Origin: Aquabacterium soli
Lineage (GTDB): Bacteria > Pseudomonadota > Gammaproteobacteria > Burkholderiales > Burkholderiaceae_C
NCBI RefSeq assembly: GCF_003933735.1
Contig: NZ_RSED01000005.1
Location: 124,001-188,000, forward strand
Reading direction: 5' to 3'
DNA length: 64,000 nt
Position 1 is the stretch's first letter. The number at the start of each line of letters is the position of its first letter. The notes under the pieces were generated by a model. It searched no databases. It was not told the origin of the DNA and saw nothing but the letters and a program-made list of their open reading frames with translations. A program made the position numbers and the translations under genes. Positions 34,900 through 47,224 of the stretch are shown in pieces.

Positions 34900-37800
34900 A
34901 TGGAACTGGACAAGCACGCCATCGCGCGGCGTTTCGGCGCGCTGGCGGCCGACAAGCAGCAGGCCTTCCTGGCAGCCCTGGCCCGCCAGGGCATCGATTT
35001 CGCGCGCCTGCCCATCGTGCCCAGGCCCGAAGGGGCCCATGCCGTGCTGTCCCACGCACAAGAGCGCCAGTGGTTCCTGTGGCGGCTCGATCCTGCCGGC
35101 ACGGCTTATCACATCACCGGCGCCTTGAGTCTTCGCGGCAAGCTGGACGTCGGCGCCCTGCGACGGGCCTTGCACTGCTTGTTCGAGCGTCACGCCAGCT
35201 TGCGCACCGTGTTCCAGCCGCTGGATGACGGGCTGGCCCAGCCTGTGCTCATCGAGGCGGCCCATGCAGGCGATGCGCCGATCGAGCTGATCGACCTGCA
35301 GCGCGCCGACGGCGGCGCGCCTGCGCCGGAGGAGATGAGCGAGGTGGCCGACCGCATCGTCGCCAGGCCGTTCGACCTCACGCAGGGCCCGTTGCTGCGC
35401 GTGGCCCTGGTCCGCCCATCGCCGCAGGAGCATGTGCTTGTCGTGGTGCTGCACCACATCATCAGCGACGGCGTGTCCATGCAGATCCTGCTGGGCGAGC
35501 TGGTCGCGCAGTACCGCGCCCAGGTGGAGGGCACCGAGCCTGCGCTTCAGGCCGCCGCGCCCATCGCCTATGCCGACTACGCGCAGTGGCAGCGCCACTG
35601 GCTGGCGGCCGGCGAGCAGGAGCGTCAGCTGGCCTACTGGCGAACGCAGCTGGCACACGATGGCGATGAGCCACCCGTGCTGCAACTGGCCAGCGACCAT
35701 CCGCGCCAGACCGTGGCCGCCTACCCCGCCGCCCGCCACGCCTTCGACCTGCCCGATGCGCTGGCCGCAAGCCTGCACCGGCGCGCGCAGGCCGAGGGCA
35801 CCACTGTGTTCACCGTGCTGCTGGCCGGCTGGCAGGCCTTGCTGCACCGCTACACCGGCCTGACGGACATCCGCGTGGGCGTGCCCATCGCCAACCGCCA
35901 GCGGCCGGAAACCGAATCGGTGGTGGGCTTCTTCGTCAACACCCAGGTGCTGCGCGCGCGCGTGCATGGCCGCATGCCGCTGCAGGCCCTGCTGTCCCAG
36001 GTGATCGACGCCACGCGCGGTGCCCAGGCCCACCAGGACCTGCCCTTCGAGCAACTGGTCGAGGCCCTGCAACCCCAGCGTGTATTGGGCCAGGCGCCGC
36101 TGTTCCAGGTGCTGCACAACCACCAGCGCAAGGACCTGCGCGCACTGGCGCAATTGCCGGGCCTGACCATCGAGCCCTTCGAGCTCGGGGATCGCCTGGC
36201 GCAGTTCGAACTCACGCTGGACACCATCGAGCGCCCGGGCCAGGCCCTGGGCGTCCTGATCACCTATGCGGCGCCGCTTTTCGAGCCGGCCACCATCGAG
36301 CGCCTGGGTCGCCATTACCAGCGGCTGCTGGCCGCGCTGGCCGATCAGCCCGCGCAGGCGCTGTCCGATGTGCCTCTGCTGCACGATGACGAGCGCAGCC
36401 TGCTGGCCGCCTGGGGCGCGCCCCAGCCCGGCGTGCCCGGCGATTTCACGCCCGTGCATGCGCTCGTCGAAGCACAGGCCCTGCAAAGGCCGCACGGCCC
36501 GGCGCTGATCATGGGCGAGACCGTCTGGTGCCATGCCGAGCTGAACGAGCGGGCCAATCGACTGGCCCACCACCTGATCGCCGCCGGCGTGCGGCCCGAA
36601 TCGCGTGTGGGCATCGCCGTGGAGCGCAGCCCTGACATGCTGGTGGCGCTGATCGCCGTGCACAAGGCCGGCGGGGCCTATGTGCCGCTGGACCCGGGCT
36701 ACCCGGCTGAGCGCCTGGCTTTCATGCAGGCCGACAGCGGGGTGCGCTGGGTGCTCACCCAATCCCACCTGGCCGACCGCCTGCCTCCGCTGGAGGGCGT
36801 GCAGACGCTGTGCCTCGACCGCCTGCCGCTGCAGCACGAGCCCACCACCAACCCGGGCGTGGTGCTTCACCCCGGCCACCTGGCCTACCTCATCTACACC
36901 TCGGGTTCGACCGGCCAGCCCAAAGGCGTGGCCGTGCCCCATGGCCCGCTGGCCATGCACGTGCGGTGCATCGGCGAGCTCTACGGCATGACGCCGGACG
37001 ACCGCGAGCTGCAGTTCGCCTCCATCAACTTCGATGGTGCGCACGAGCGCCTGTGGGTGCCGCTGGCCTTTGGCGGCGCCGTCATGCCCCGTGACCACGA
37101 GCCCTGGTCCGTCGAGCGCACCTGCGCCGAGATCGAGCGCCATGGCATCACCGTGGCCTGCTTCACGCCCAGCTACCTGCACCAGATCGCCGAGCTGGTG
37201 GGCGAGGGCGCTCGCCAGCTGCCCATCCGCTCCTACACCGTGGGCGGTGAGGCCATGTCGCGCGCCAGCTTCGAGCTGGTGCAGTCGGTGCTGCGCCCGC
37301 CGCGCATCGTCAATGGCTACGGGCCCACCGAGACCGTGATCACGCCGTTGATCAGCCGGGCCTACCCGGGCGACACCTTCGATGCGGCCTACATGCCCAT
37401 CGGCCGGCCCGTTGGGGAGCGCACCGCGCACGTGCTCGATGCCGATCTGCAGCCCGTGCCACCGGGCGTGCCCGGCGAGCTCTACATCGGCGGCACGGGC
37501 CTGGCGCGCGGCTACCTGGGCCGCGCCGGCCTCAGCGCCGAGCGCTTCGTGGCCGACCCCTTCGGCGCGCCCGGCAGCCGCCTTTACCGCACGGGCGACT
37601 GGGTGCGCTGGGGCCTGGACGGACAGGTGCAGTACCTGGGCCGTGTGGACCACCAGGTCAAGGTGCGTGGGTTCCGCATCGAGCTGGGCGATGTCGAGGC
37701 GCAGTTGTTGCGACAGCCCGGCGTGCGCGAGGCCGTGGCGGTGGTGCGGCCCTCGCCCTCGGGCAGCCGCCTGGTGGCCTATGTGGGCCTGGGCGAACAG

Positions 37801-40800
37801 GGCGCGTCCAAGCCCCAGGCGGCGGCCACCCTGCGCGCCGCCCTGGCCGAGGCGCTGCCCGAGCACATGGTGCCCTCGGCCATTGTCGTGCTGGCCGCGC
37901 TGCCGCTGAACCCCGCCGGCAAGGTCGACCGCAAGGGCCTGCCCGAGCCGGCCATCCGCCAGGACGACCACGCCGAAGCGGAGGGGCCGATCGAGCAGGC
38001 GCTGGCCGCCGTGTGGGCCACCGTGCTGGGCCTGCCACGCGTGGGCCGCCATGACAACTTCTTCGAGCTGGGCGGTGATTCCATCCTCAGCCTGCAGATC
38101 GTGGCGCGTGCCCGCCAGGCTGGCTGGCGCCTGACGCCGCGCCAGCTGTTCGAGCGCCAGACCATCGCCGCGCTGGCCGCCGTGGCCCGGCCCGTGGACA
38201 CGCGCGCTGCACGCCCCGCCGAGCGGGCCCAGGGCCAGGCGCCCCTGCTGCCGATCCAGGCTGCGTTCTTCGATGCCGCGGTGCGGGATCGCCACCACTG
38301 GAACCAGGCCGTGCTGCTGCACAGCGCAGTTCCCATCGACGCACCGGCCCTGGTGTGTGCCGTGGCTGCGGTACTGCGCACGCACGACGCGCTGCGCCTG
38401 CGTTTCAGCTGCGTGGACGCCCGCGCCGTGCCGCCGTCGCGCGGCTGGTCACAGGCCTATGCGCCGCTGGACGCCCTGGGCGATCCGGCGGCGCTGGTGT
38501 GGCAACGCCAGGCCGATGGCGAAGCGGCTCTGGCCGCGCATGGTGCCGAGGCCCACCGCAGCCTCGACATCGAGCACGGGCCGCTGCTGCGCGCCGTGGC
38601 CATCGCCATGGCCGATGGCAGCGCGCGCCTGCTGCTGGTGGTCCACCACCTGGTGGTGGACGGCGTGTCGTGGCGCATCCTGCTGGACGACCTGGGCAGC
38701 GCATATGCGCAGGCCCGGGCGGGCCGGCCCCTGCCGGCCATCGAGTTGCCTGCGCCCACCGACAGCGTCCAGGCCGCCGCATTGCGCCTGCAGGGCGACC
38801 CGGCCCGCCATGCCGACGAGCGCGCGCACTGGCACGCCCTGGCCCAGGTGCCCGCGAGCCTGCCCTGCGCCCGCCCGGACGGCGACGCCCGGCTTGGCCG
38901 CCACACCCGCCTCACGCTGTCGCTGGACGCGGCCCGCACCCAGGCCTTGCTCAAGGCCGCGCCCACCGCCTACCGCGCGCACGCGCAGGACCTGCTGCTC
39001 ACTGCGTTGGGCCGTGCCTTGTGCGCCTGGAGCGGCCACGAACAGCTGCTGATCGACCTGGAGGGCCATGGCCGCGAAGGCCTGGGCGACGACCTCGACC
39101 TGTCACGCACGGTGGGCTGGTTCACCAGACTCTACCCGGTGGCCCTGGCGCCCCTGGGTTCGCCGGAAGAGGCCCTCAAGCGCGTGAAAGACGGCCTGCG
39201 CCGCGTGCCGCGCAAGGGCCAGGGCTTCGGCCCGCTGCGCGCCGAGACACCCGATGCCGCCTGGCCGCGCGCCCAGCTGGTCTTCAACTACCTGGGCCAG
39301 TTCGACGCCAGTTTCGACGCCGATGCGCCGTGGCGCCCGGCCCAGGAATCCTCGGGCGAGGCGCTCGATCCCGCCGCCACGCAATGGCACGAGTTCAGCG
39401 TCAACGGCCAGGTCTATGGTGGCGAGCTGCGCCTGAGCGTGTCCTTCAGCCCCGATCGCCACGACACGGCCGCGGTGCAGGCCTGGATCCATGCCTGGCG
39501 CGACGAACTGCACGCCCTGATCGGGCACTGCACGCGTGGCGATGCCCAGGGCGCCACGCCCAGCGACTTTCCGCTGCTGGCGCATTGGCCGCAGGCCATG
39601 CTCGATGCCTGCCTGCACGCGCTGCCCGTGCCGGCTGCGCAGGTGGAGGACCTCTACCCGCTGACGCCCATGCAGTCGGGCATGCTCTTTCACAGCCTGT
39701 TCGACACGCAGGCCGAGGGCGCCTGCCTCAACCAGTTGCGCGTGGATGTCGAGGGCCTGCATGTGGACCGCTTCGAGGCCGCCTGGCGCGGTGCCCTGGC
39801 CCGCCACGAGGTGCTGCGTACCGGGTTCTTGCACAGCGTGGACGGGCAACCCGAGCCGCTGCAATGGGTGGCCCGCACGGTAAGGTTGCCGATCAGCGTG
39901 CTGGACTGGCGTGACCGCGCCTGCGCGCCCGTCGACGATGCCATGGATGGCCTGCAGGCCGAACTGGACACCTTGGCCCGAGATGAACTTGCCCGGGGCT
40001 TCGACCCCCTGCGTCCGCCGCTCACGCGCTTGCTGCTGGTGCGCACGGCCGACACGCGCCACCACCTCGTGTGGACCGTGCACCACCTGCTGATGGACGG
40101 CTGGAGCGCTTCGCAGCTGATGGGCGAGGTGCTGCGTGGCCATGCCGGTCTCGACGTGGCCACGCCCGACGGGCGATACCGCGACCATGTGCAAGCCCTG
40201 CGCCGGCACGACGCGTCGGCGGCCGAAGGGTATTGGCGCCACTGCTTGGCCGCGCTGGACGAGCCCACGCGTCTGGCCGAGGCCTGGCTGCCGCCCGCAT
40301 CGTCTCCCTCGGCGGCGGATGCCGCTGCAGAGTTCCCACTCCTGGGCGAACACCTGCTCGTGGTCGACGAGGCCGCCACCACGGCGTTGATCGAGACCGT
40401 GCGGCGCGAGCGCGTCACGATCAACACGCTGGTGCAGGCCGCCTGGGCCCTGGTGCTGGCGCGCTGCACCGGCAGAGACCGCGTGGCCTTCGGTGCCACC
40501 ACCGCAGGCCGTGGCGATGCGGCCACCGATGGCCAGGGCCCGGCCGCCGTGCTGGGCCTGTTCATCAACACCGTGCCCGTGCTGGCCGAGCCCCGGCCCC
40601 AACAGCACACGGGTGACTGGCTGCGCGCGCTGCAGGCGCAGAACCTGGCCTCGCGCGAGCACGAGCACACCCCGCTGGCCGACATCCAGCGCTGGCTGGG
40701 CCGCCCAGGCCAGGCCCTGTTCGACACGCTGCTGGTGTTCGAGAACTACCCCATCGACCAGGCCTTGCGAGGCGACGTGCCCGGCGGCATCGCCTTTGCG

Positions 40801-43800
40801 AACGTGCACAACCGCGAGGACAGCAGCCACGCGCTCACGCTCACCGCCTCCTCGTCGTCCACCGTGCAACTCAAGCTGCGCCACCAGCGTCGCCTGCTGG
40901 CCGACGGCACCGTGGCCCTGCTCGCCCGTGAGCTGGAGGCCGTGCTGCGCGCGCTGGCCCGTTTGCCCCGCGATGCCGCGCACCCGCTCGGCGCCGTGCT
41001 GGCCGAGGCGGCCGGCCAGACGGCCGGTGCACGGACCCAGGCCATCGCCCCCGCCGTGGTGGCCGCCTCACGCCCGCTGCACCAGCAGATCGCCGAACAG
41101 GCCGCGCGCCGCCCCGAGGCCACGGCCCTGAGCTTCGGCGATGCCACGCTCAGCTATGGCGAGCTCGAGGCACGCGCCAACCGGCTGGCCCACCGCCTGC
41201 GCGCGGCCGGCGTGCGCCCGGAGGCCCGCGTGGGTCTGGCGATGGAACGCTCGCCCGAACTCATCGTCGCGCTGCTGGCCATCCTCAAGGCTGGCGGGGC
41301 CTACGTGCCGCTCGATCCAGCCTACCCCGCCGAGCGCCTGGCCTTCCTCGCGCAGGACAGCGGCATCCAGTGGTTGCTGACCCATTCGCAGCTGCGCGCC
41401 AGGCTGCCCGACACGCCCGGCGTGGCGGTGTGGTCGCTCGACACGCTCGATCTGTCGGCCGAGCCTGCCCACGCCCCCGAGGTGGCGGTGCGCGCCGACC
41501 ACCTGGCCTACGTCATCTACACCTCCGGCTCCACCGGCCGGCCCAAGGGCGCGCAGCTCACCCACCAGCACGTGGCGCGCCTGCTCACGTCCACCCAGCC
41601 CTGGTTCGGCTTCGACGCCGACGATGTCTGGACGCTGTTCCACTCCTACGCCTTCGACTTCTCGGTGTGGGAGATCTTCGGCGCCCTGTGCCACGGCGGC
41701 CGCCTGGTGATCGTGCCCCATGTGGTCAGCCGCTCGCCCGATGAGTTCCTGGCCCTGCTGCGCCGCGAGCGCGTCACCGTGCTCAACCAGACCCCCTCGG
41801 CTTTCCGCCAGCTGATGCAGGCCGAGGGCCTGTACGCTCAGGGCGGACGTGACCTGGCCTTGCGCTGGGTCGTGTTCGGAGGCGAGGCGCTGGAGGTGGA
41901 GACCCTGCGCCCCTGGTTCGACCATCTCGGCGACCACCGTCCGCAATTGGTCAACATGTACGGCATCACCGAGACCACGGTGCACGTCACGTGGCGCCCC
42001 ATCGGCCGAGCCGACCTGCCGGCACCCGGCACCATGGCGCGCAGCCCCATCGGTGGCCGCATCCCCGATCTGGGCCTGTACGTGCTCGACGCCAACCTGT
42101 GTCCTGTGCCGCCTGGCGCCACCGGCGAGCTGCACGTCTCGGGCGCGGGTCTGGCGCGCGGCTACCTGCACCGTGGCGGGCTGAGCGCCGAGCGCTTCAT
42201 CGCCGATCCGTTCAATGGCGCCGGCGGCCGCCTCTACCGCACGGGCGATCTGGCGCGCTGGCATGCCGACGGCCAGATCGACTACCTCGGCCGCATCGAC
42301 GACCAGGTCAAGGTGCGGGGCTTCCGCGTCGAACTCGGCGAGATCGAGGCCCGCCTGCTGGCGCTGCCCGGCGTGCGCGAGGCCGTGGTGCTGGCGCGGC
42401 CTTCGGCCGGCGGCATCCGCCTCGTGGCCTACGTGACAGCCCGTGCCGGCCGGCCCGCGCACGATGCCGCGGCGCTCAAGGCCCAACTGGCGCAGACCCT
42501 GCCGGAGCACATGCTGCCCGCGACCATCGTGTCGCTCGATGCCCTGCCGCTGACGCCGCATGGCAAGGTCGACCGCCGTGCGCTGCCCGAACCTTCGGCG
42601 CAAGCCGGCACCGGCGAGGCACGCGCGCAGGAAGCGCCGCAAGGCGAGGCCGAGCGGGCCGTGGCACAGGCCTGGCGCGATGTCCTGGGCCTGGCCTTCG
42701 GGGGCCGCCAGGACAACTTCTTCGAGGCAGGGGGCGATTCCATCCTGAGCCTGCAGATCGTGGCGCACCTGCGGCGCCAGGGCTGGCGCGTGTCGCCCCG
42801 CCAGGTGTTCGAGCAGCAGACCGTGGCCACGCTGGCCGCCGTGCTGGCCCGTGATGCGAGCCAGGGACCCGAGGGCGGCGCTGTCGACGGCCAGACATCG
42901 TCCGGTGGCGCGCCCTCCGGGCAGCCGCTCGCGCGGCTGGATGCGCCGCAGACCCTGCGCGATCACCTGGGTGACGCCCTCGCCACCGAACTGGCGTTGG
43001 CCCACGGCTGGACGGACGCGCTCATCGAGGACGTCTTCCCACTCTCGCCCATGCAGGAGGGCATGCTCTTTCACAGCCTGGCCTCGCCGGGCACGGGCCT
43101 GTACGTCAACCAGCTCAGCGTCGAGGTGCACGGCCTGGACGCCGAACGCTTCGCCCAGGCCTGGCGCACGATGGTGCAGCGCCATGCCACGCTGCGCACC
43201 GCCTTCCTGTGGCGCGATGGCCTGGCGCGTCCGCTGCAGGTCGTGCTGCGCGAGGCCCACGCGCCGGTCGCGCTGCTCGACTGGCGGAGGCTCGACGCGC
43301 AGGCGCAGGCCGCGCAACTGGCCCGGCTCACCGACACCGAGATCCGCCAGGGCGTGGCGTTCGACGCCGCGCCCCTGTCCCGCCTGAGCCTCATCGACCT
43401 GGGGGGGCAGCGCCACCAGCTGGTGTGGACCTTCCACCACCTGCTGCTCGATGGCTGGGCCCAGTCGCGCCTGATCGGCGAGTGGCTTCAGGCCTATGGT
43501 GGCGAGCCGCTGGGCGATGCCGGCCCCGCGTATGGCCGCTACGTGCGCTGGCTGGCCGCGCAGGATGCCGAGGCCTCGCGCGCCTTCTGGACCGGTGCGC
43601 TGGCCGGGATCGACGGCCCCACGCTGCTGGCCGATGCGGCGCGGCCCGATGCCGCGCGCCATGGGTTCGAGCAGATCTACACACGCCTGGATGCCGACGA
43701 GACCGCGCGTCTGCGTGCCTTCGCCCAGCGCGAGCGCGTCACGCTCAACACCGTGGTCCAGGCCGCCTGGGCCCTGCTGCTGCAACGCCACACCGGCCGC

Positions 43801-46800
43801 GACGATGTGGTCTTCGGCGCCACCGTGGCCGGCCGGCCCGACACCCTGCCAGGCGCGCAGGACATCCTGGGCCTGTTCATCAACACCATCCCCGTGCCGG
43901 TGCGACGCCGTCCCGGGCAGCGCGTGGGCGAGCACCTGCGTGACCTGCAGGCGCTCAACCTGCGCCTGCGCGAGCAAGAGCACAGCCCCCTGGCCGAGAT
44001 CCAGCGCTGGGCCGGCTCGCCCGGCCGGCCGCTGTTCGACAGCATCATCGTGTTCGAGAACTACCCGGTGGACCAGGCCCTCAAACGCCACGAGCGCCAC
44101 GGCCTGCGCTTCGGCGAGGTGGCCGGGCGAGGCCTCACGGGCTTCGCGATGGACCTGCAGGTGGTGGTCGGCGACACGCTGGAGATCGAGTACAGCTTCG
44201 GCCGGCGCGAGTTCTCCGGTGGCTTCGTGCAGGCCCTTCGCGCACAGATGGAGCAGCTGCTGCGCCAGATGTCGCGCGATGCCGGCCAGGCCATGGGCGC
44301 GCTGGACTGGCTCGATGCGGCCACGCAGGCCGATCTGCAGGCGCTGGGGCAGGGCAAGCGCACAAAGAGCTCCCTCCACCCACCCGTGCACACCCTGATC
44401 GAGCAGCAGGCCCGCACGCGTCCCGAGTCCACTGCGCTGATGATGGGCGGTGAGCGCTGGACCTATGCCGAACTCAACGCACGTGCCAACCGACTGGCCC
44501 ACCACCTGATCGCCTTGGGCATCGGGCCCGAGTGCCGGGTGGGGGTGGCCATGGCACGCAGCCTGGACACCTTCGCGGCTTTGCTGGCCGTGCTCAAGGC
44601 TGGCGGCGCGTACGTGCCGCTGGATGCGGCCTACCCGGCCGAGCGCCTGCGCTTCATGATGGACGACAGCCAGCTGGCCGTGCTGCTCACGCACCAGGCT
44701 CTGCTGGACAAGCTGCCCACGCCGGCCGGGCTGCCCACCTTGGCCGTGGAGGCGCTGGACCTGTCGCACCTGCCGGACACCAACCCGGCCCGCGCCACGG
44801 CCCAGACGCAGATGGCCTATGTCATCTACACCTCCGGCTCCACCGGGCGGCCCAAGGGCGTGGCCGTCACCCACGGGCCGCTGTCCATGCACTGCCAGGC
44901 CACCGCGCGCCTGTACGGCATGGACGAGACCTCGCGCGAGCTGCTCTTCATGTCCCTGGCCTTCGATGGCGCGCACGAGCGCTGGCTGACCACGCTGTGC
45001 ACCGGCGCGGCCCTGTCCGTGCGCGACGATGAGCTGTGGACGGCCGAGCAGACCTGCCGCACCCTGCGCCGCCATGGCATCACGCAGGCCGCCTTCCCGC
45101 CGGCCTACCTCGGCCAGGTGGCCGACTGGGCCGCGCAGCAAGGCGATGCGCCGCCGGTGGACCTGTACGTGTTCGGCGGCGAGGCCATGCCTCGCGCCAC
45201 CTATGACAAGGTGCGCCAGGCGCTGCGGCCGCGGTGGCTGATCAACGGCTATGGCCCGACCGAAACCGTGGTCACCCCGCTGATCTGGAAGGTGGATGCG
45301 GGCCAGGGCTTCGACGGGGCGTACGCGCCCATCGGCCGCCCGGTGGGGGATCGCACCGCGCATGTGCTCGACGGCGATCTGCAGCCCGTACCGCAAGGCG
45401 CGGTCGGTGAGCTCTACATCGGGGGCCTGGGCCTGGCGCGTGGCTACCTGGGCCGCCCGGGGCTGACGGCCGAGCGTTTCATCGCCGATCCCTTCGATGC
45501 CACTGGCGGTGCGCGCCTGTACCGCACCGGCGATCTGGTGCGCTGGCTGGACGATGGCCAGATGGAATACGTGGGCCGGGCCGACCACCAGGTGAAGGTG
45601 CGCGGATTCCGCATCGAACTCGGTGAGATCGAGGCCCTGCTGCTCGCCCAGCCGGGCGTGACCGAGGCGGCGGTGGTGGCGCACGAAGCGCCCACCGGCC
45701 GGCAGCTGGTGGCCTATGCCGTGTCGGCCCAGCCGCAGGCTGGTGACCAACCGGCCCTGCTCAAGGCCGCCCTGGCGGCGGCCCTGCCAGAGCACATGGT
45801 GCCCGCCCACATCCTGGTGCTGCCACGGCTGCCGCGCCTGCCCAATGGCAAGCTCGACCGCCACGCGCTGCCCGAGCCGGGCGCGGCCCGGACCCAGGCC
45901 GAAGGCCGGCCCTTCGTGCCGCCTTCCACCGACGCCGCGCGGCGCCTGGCCGGCCTGTGGCAGGAGGTTTTGGGCGTCGAGCGCATCGGCGAGCAGGACA
46001 ACTTCTTCGAACTGGGGGGGGATTCGCTGCTCAGCCTGAAGGTGATGTCACGGCTGCGGCAATGGCGCGATCCGGCCCTGGATTTCAAGCTGCGAGACCT
46101 GATGCAGCGGCCGACCATCGCGGGGCTGCTGAGACTGGGGGAGGGCGCGACCACCTCTGCGGCGCCTTCGCCACCGCTCTCCCCATCGCGTGAGGCGCCT
46201 GCCCTGGTCGAGCTCAACGCCCGCATCGACGGCCCGCCGCCCCTGTTCTGCCTGCATGCGGGCGTCGGCACGGTCTTCGACTACCAGCCGCTGGCGCGCC
46301 GGATGCAAGGCCACCGGTCGGTGTTGGGCCTGCCCTGCCGCATGCTCACCGATCCTGCGCACCGCGACACCTCGCTCGTGCAGATGGCCGATGACTACGC
46401 GCGCCTCATCCACGCGGCGCATCCCGAGGGCCCCTGCCATCTGCTGGGCTGGTCGCTGGGCGGTGCGCTGGCGATGCTGGTGGCACAGCGGCTCGAAGCG
46501 CGTGGGCGGCGCATCGGCCTGCTGGCCCTGGTCGATCCCTTCGTGCCCGCGGTGGCGGCCTCGCGGCCCGGGCCGGTGTCCGCCGAAGCCGATGACCTGG
46601 CCGCCGGCCTGGCGGCCACGCTCGCCACCGGCATGGACGCCGACGAACTGGCCCGCATGGCCCTGGTCGCGCGGCACCTCGGCGAGCTGTCGGCCCAGGC
46701 CGGTGAACTGCCGCGGGTCGGCGCCGCGCCGCGCCTGTGGTGGGCGTCCCGCCGCGACCCGGCGCACCGCGAGGCGCTGGCCCGCCAGAGTGGACATGCC

Positions 46801-46917
46801 GGTGCATGGTCGCGAGAGATCGAGGCCTCGCACTTCGAGCTGCTGCGTCATGCCGGCGTGCTGGCTCAGATCGAAGGGGCCCTGCGGCAGGACGAGGCCG
46901 GTGCTGCCGGCGCGTGA
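34900..46917 (+). CDS. NRPS 3: C-A-PCP-E-C-A-PCP-C-A-PCP-TE, three modules with chain release
   Basis: 4005 residues. Module 1: C (HHIISDG 185-191), A ([12 protein letters not shown] from 666), carrier Ser1061, epimerase (HHLVVDGVS from 1249, EGHGRE 1388-1393, VGWFT, NYLGQFD). Module 2: C (HHLLMDG 1728-1734), A (from 2207), carrier Ser2614. Module 3: C (HHLLLDG 2846-2852), A (from 3310), carrier Ser3709. A type I thioesterase closes the protein (GWSLGG, Ser3852). By-eye pocket residues: module 1 D-G-E-C-T-G-G-I-T, module 2 D-F-W-N-V-G-M-V-H (essentially the threonine code), module 3 D-G-E-A-V-G-G-V-T. Modules 1 and 3 look alike, with Glu for a basic side chain, most simply (N5-hydroxy/acyl) ornithine given the monooxygenase nearby; the module 1 residue would be D. 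Confidence 0.94.
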   Translation: MELDKHAIARRFGALAADKQQAFLAALARQGIDFARLPIVPRPEGAHAVLSHAQERQWFLWRLDPAGTAYHITGALSLRGKLDVGALRRALHCLFERHASLRTVFQPLDDGLAQPVLIEAAHAGDAPIELIDLQRADGGAPAPEEMSEVADRIVARPFDLTQGPLLRVALVRPSPQEHVLVVVLHHIISDGVSMQILLGELVAQYRAQVEGTEPALQAAAPIAYADYAQWQRHWLAAGEQERQLAYWRTQLAHDGDEPPVLQLASDHPRQTVAAYPAARHAFDLPDALAASLHRRAQAEGTTVFTVLLAGWQALLHRYTGLTDIRVGVPIANRQRPETESVVGFFVNTQVLRARVHGRMPLQALLSQVIDATRGAQAHQDLPFEQLVEALQPQRVLGQAPLFQVLHNHQRKDLRALAQLPGLTIEPFELGDRLAQFELTLDTIERPGQALGVLITYAAPLFEPATIERLGRHYQRLLAALADQPAQALSDVPLLHDDERSLLAAWGAPQPGVPGDFTPVHALVEAQALQRPHGPALIMGETVWCHAELNERANRLAHHLIAAGVRPESRVGIAVERSPDMLVALIAVHKAGGAYVPLDPGYPAERLAFMQADSGVRWVLTQSHLADRLPPLEGVQTLCLDRLPLQHEPTTNPGVVLHPGHLAYLIYTSGSTGQPKGVAVPHGPLAMHVRCIGELYGMTPDDRELQFASINFDGAHERLWVPLAFGGAVMPRDHEPWSVERTCAEIERHGITVACFTPSYLHQIAELVGEGARQLPIRSYTVGGEAMSRASFELVQSVLRPPRIVNGYGPTETVITPLISRAYPGDTFDAAYMPIGRPVGERTAHVLDADLQPVPPGVPGELYIGGTGLARGYLGRAGLSAERFVADPFGAPGSRLYRTGDWVRWGLDGQVQYLGRVDHQVKVRGFRIELGDVEAQLLRQPGVREAVAVVRPSPSGSRLVAYVGLGEQGASKPQAAATLRAALAEALPEHMVPSAIVVLAALPLNPAGKVDRKGLPEPAIRQDDHAEAEGPIEQALAAVWATVLGLPRVGRHDNFFELGGDSILSLQIVARARQAGWRLTPRQLFERQTIAALAAVARPVDTRAARPAERAQGQAPLLPIQAAFFDAAVRDRHHWNQAVLLHSAVPIDAPALVCAVAAVLRTHDALRLRFSCVDARAVPPSRGWSQAYAPLDALGDPAALVWQRQADGEAALAAHGAEAHRSLDIEHGPLLRAVAIAMADGSARLLLVVHHLVVDGVSWRILLDDLGSAYAQARAGRPLPAIELPAPTDSVQAAALRLQGDPARHADERAHWHALAQVPASLPCARPDGDARLGRHTRLTLSLDAARTQALLKAAPTAYRAHAQDLLLTALGRALCAWSGHEQLLIDLEGHGREGLGDDLDLSRTVGWFTRLYPVALAPLGSPEEALKRVKDGLRRVPRKGQGFGPLRAETPDAAWPRAQLVFNYLGQFDASFDADAPWRPAQESSGEALDPAATQWHEFSVNGQVYGGELRLSVSFSPDRHDTAAVQAWIHAWRDELHALIGHCTRGDAQGATPSDFPLLAHWPQAMLDACLHALPVPAAQVEDLYPLTPMQSGMLFHSLFDTQAEGACLNQLRVDVEGLHVDRFEAAWRGALARHEVLRTGFLHSVDGQPEPLQWVARTVRLPISVLDWRDRACAPVDDAMDGLQAELDTLARDELARGFDPLRPPLTRLLLVRTADTRHHLVWTVHHLLMDGWSASQLMGEVLRGHAGLDVATPDGRYRDHVQALRRHDASAAEGYWRHCLAALDEPTRLAEAWLPPASSPSAADAAAEFPLLGEHLLVVDEAATTALIETVRRERVTINTLVQAAWALVLARCTGRDRVAFGATTAGRGDAATDGQGPAAVLGLFINTVPVLAEPRPQQHTGDWLRALQAQNLASREHEHTPLADIQRWLGRPGQALFDTLLVFENYPIDQALRGDVPGGIAFANVHNREDSSHALTLTASSSSTVQLKLRHQRRLLADGTVALLARELEAVLRALARLPRDAAHPLGAVLAEAAGQTAGARTQAIAPAVVAASRPLHQQIAEQAARRPEATALSFGDATLSYGELEARANRLAHRLRAAGVRPEARVGLAMERSPELIVALLAILKAGGAYVPLDPAYPAERLAFLAQDSGIQWLLTHSQLRARLPDTPGVAVWSLDTLDLSAEPAHAPEVAVRADHLAYVIYTSGSTGRPKGAQLTHQHVARLLTSTQPWFGFDADDVWTLFHSYAFDFSVWEIFGALCHGGRLVIVPHVVSRSPDEFLALLRRERVTVLNQTPSAFRQLMQAEGLYAQGGRDLALRWVVFGGEALEVETLRPWFDHLGDHRPQLVNMYGITETTVHVTWRPIGRADLPAPGTMARSPIGGRIPDLGLYVLDANLCPVPPGATGELHVSGAGLARGYLHRGGLSAERFIADPFNGAGGRLYRTGDLARWHADGQIDYLGRIDDQVKVRGFRVELGEIEARLLALPGVREAVVLARPSAGGIRLVAYVTARAGRPAHDAAALKAQLAQTLPEHMLPATIVSLDALPLTPHGKVDRRALPEPSAQAGTGEARAQEAPQGEAERAVAQAWRDVLGLAFGGRQDNFFEAGGDSILSLQIVAHLRRQGWRVSPRQVFEQQTVATLAAVLARDASQGPEGGAVDGQTSSGGAPSGQPLARLDAPQTLRDHLGDALATELALAHGWTDALIEDVFPLSPMQEGMLFHSLASPGTGLYVNQLSVEVHGLDAERFAQAWRTMVQRHATLRTAFLWRDGLARPLQVVLREAHAPVALLDWRRLDAQAQAAQLARLTDTEIRQGVAFDAAPLSRLSLIDLGGQRHQLVWTFHHLLLDGWAQSRLIGEWLQAYGGEPLGDAGPAYGRYVRWLAAQDAEASRAFWTGALAGIDGPTLLADAARPDAARHGFEQIYTRLDADETARLRAFAQRERVTLNTVVQAAWALLLQRHTGRDDVVFGATVAGRPDTLPGAQDILGLFINTIPVPVRRRPGQRVGEHLRDLQALNLRLREQEHSPLAEIQRWAGSPGRPLFDSIIVFENYPVDQALKRHERHGLRFGEVAGRGLTGFAMDLQVVVGDTLEIEYSFGRREFSGGFVQALRAQMEQLLRQMSRDAGQAMGALDWLDAATQADLQALGQGKRTKSSLHPPVHTLIEQQARTRPESTALMMGGERWTYAELNARANRLAHHLIALGIGPECRVGVAMARSLDTFAALLAVLKAGGAYVPLDAAYPAERLRFMMDDSQLAVLLTHQALLDKLPTPAGLPTLAVEALDLSHLPDTNPARATAQTQMAYVIYTSGSTGRPKGVAVTHGPLSMHCQATARLYGMDETSRELLFMSLAFDGAHERWLTTLCTGAALSVRDDELWTAEQTCRTLRRHGITQAAFPPAYLGQVADWAAQQGDAPPVDLYVFGGEAMPRATYDKVRQALRPRWLINGYGPTETVVTPLIWKVDAGQGFDGAYAPIGRPVGDRTAHVLDGDLQPVPQGAVGELYIGGLGLARGYLGRPGLTAERFIADPFDATGGARLYRTGDLVRWLDDGQMEYVGRADHQVKVRGFRIELGEIEALLLAQPGVTEAAVVAHEAPTGRQLVAYAVSAQPQAGDQPALLKAALAAALPEHMVPAHILVLPRLPRLPNGKLDRHALPEPGAARTQAEGRPFVPPSTDAARRLAGLWQEVLGVERIGEQDNFFELGGDSLLSLKVMSRLRQWRDPALDFKLRDLMQRPTIAGLLRLGEGATTSAAPSPPLSPSREAPALVELNARIDGPPPLFCLHAGVGTVFDYQPLARRMQGHRSVLGLPCRMLTDPAHRDTSLVQMADDYARLIHAAHPEGPCHLLGWSLGGALAMLVAQRLEARGRRIGLLALVDPFVPAVAASRPGPVSAEADDLAAGLAATLATGMDADELARMALVARHLGELSAQAGELPRVGAAPRLWWASRRDPAHREALARQSGHAGAWSREIEASHFELLRHAGVLAQIEGALRQDEAGAAGA

Positions 46918-46960
46918 TGGCGCCAGCACAGGAAAGAACGCGAGGAAGGATGCGGCGAAC

Positions 46961-46982
46961 GATGCGCGCAAGAACGCGCGTC
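46961..46982. terminator. Weak hairpin between convergent genes
   Basis: GATGCGCG (46961-46968) can pair with CGCGCGTC (46975-46982), with one T-G wobble and a 6-nt loop, in the 67-bp gap between the end of NRPS 3 and the end of the minus-strand small membrane gene. No T-run follows on either strand, so a terminator role is tentative. Confidence 0.3.
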
Positions 46983-46984
46983 GC

Positions 46985-47224
46985 TCAGCCGCGCCGCCAG
47001 GCGAACCACAGCCCCACCACCAGCGGCAGCGACAGCGTGGCCCACGACACCGCGTCCCACACGCCGTCGCCGACCAGTGCCGAGACCAGGCCCGCCGCGC
47101 TGGCCAGGCCGATCAGCAGCGGCCAGCGGAACACCCGCCACAGGCCGTGGCGGCGCGCCTGGCGCCGTGCGGCACGGCTGGAGGCTTCTTGGGGCGCGGC
47201 ATGGCGTCGAGAAGACGCACTCAT
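46985..47224 (-). CDS. Small two-segment membrane protein at the end of the receptor/PepSY operon
   Basis: A 79-residue protein. The first 28 residues are Arg/Ala-rich and soluble; two hydrophobic segments follow (WPLLIGLASAAGLVSALVG and VSWATLSLPLVVGLWFAW), with an Arg-Arg C-terminus. Its ATG overlaps the stop of the PepSY gene by 4 bp, so it is translated with it. I do not recognise a named family with certainty; small proteins of this build accompany PepSY-type iron reductases in siderophore loci. A supporting role in the ferric-siderophore reductase complex is inferred from context only. Confidence 0.7.
   Translation of the reverse strand: MSASSRRHAAPQEASSRAARRQARRHGLWRVFRWPLLIGLASAAGLVSALVGDGVWDAVSWATLSLPLVVGLWFAWRRG

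Noticed and set aside
34657-38385. 1242-codon minus-strand open frame across NRPS 2/3
   Set aside because: Same kind of shadow; no recognisable motif, and it lies fully opposite catalytic domains.
41068-45864. 1598-codon open frame on the minus strand inside NRPS 3
   Set aside because: It is an antisense shadow caused by high GC and repeated NRPS modules; the product is His/Gln/Arg-rich without domains, while the plus strand encodes recognisable C, A and PCP domains throughout.
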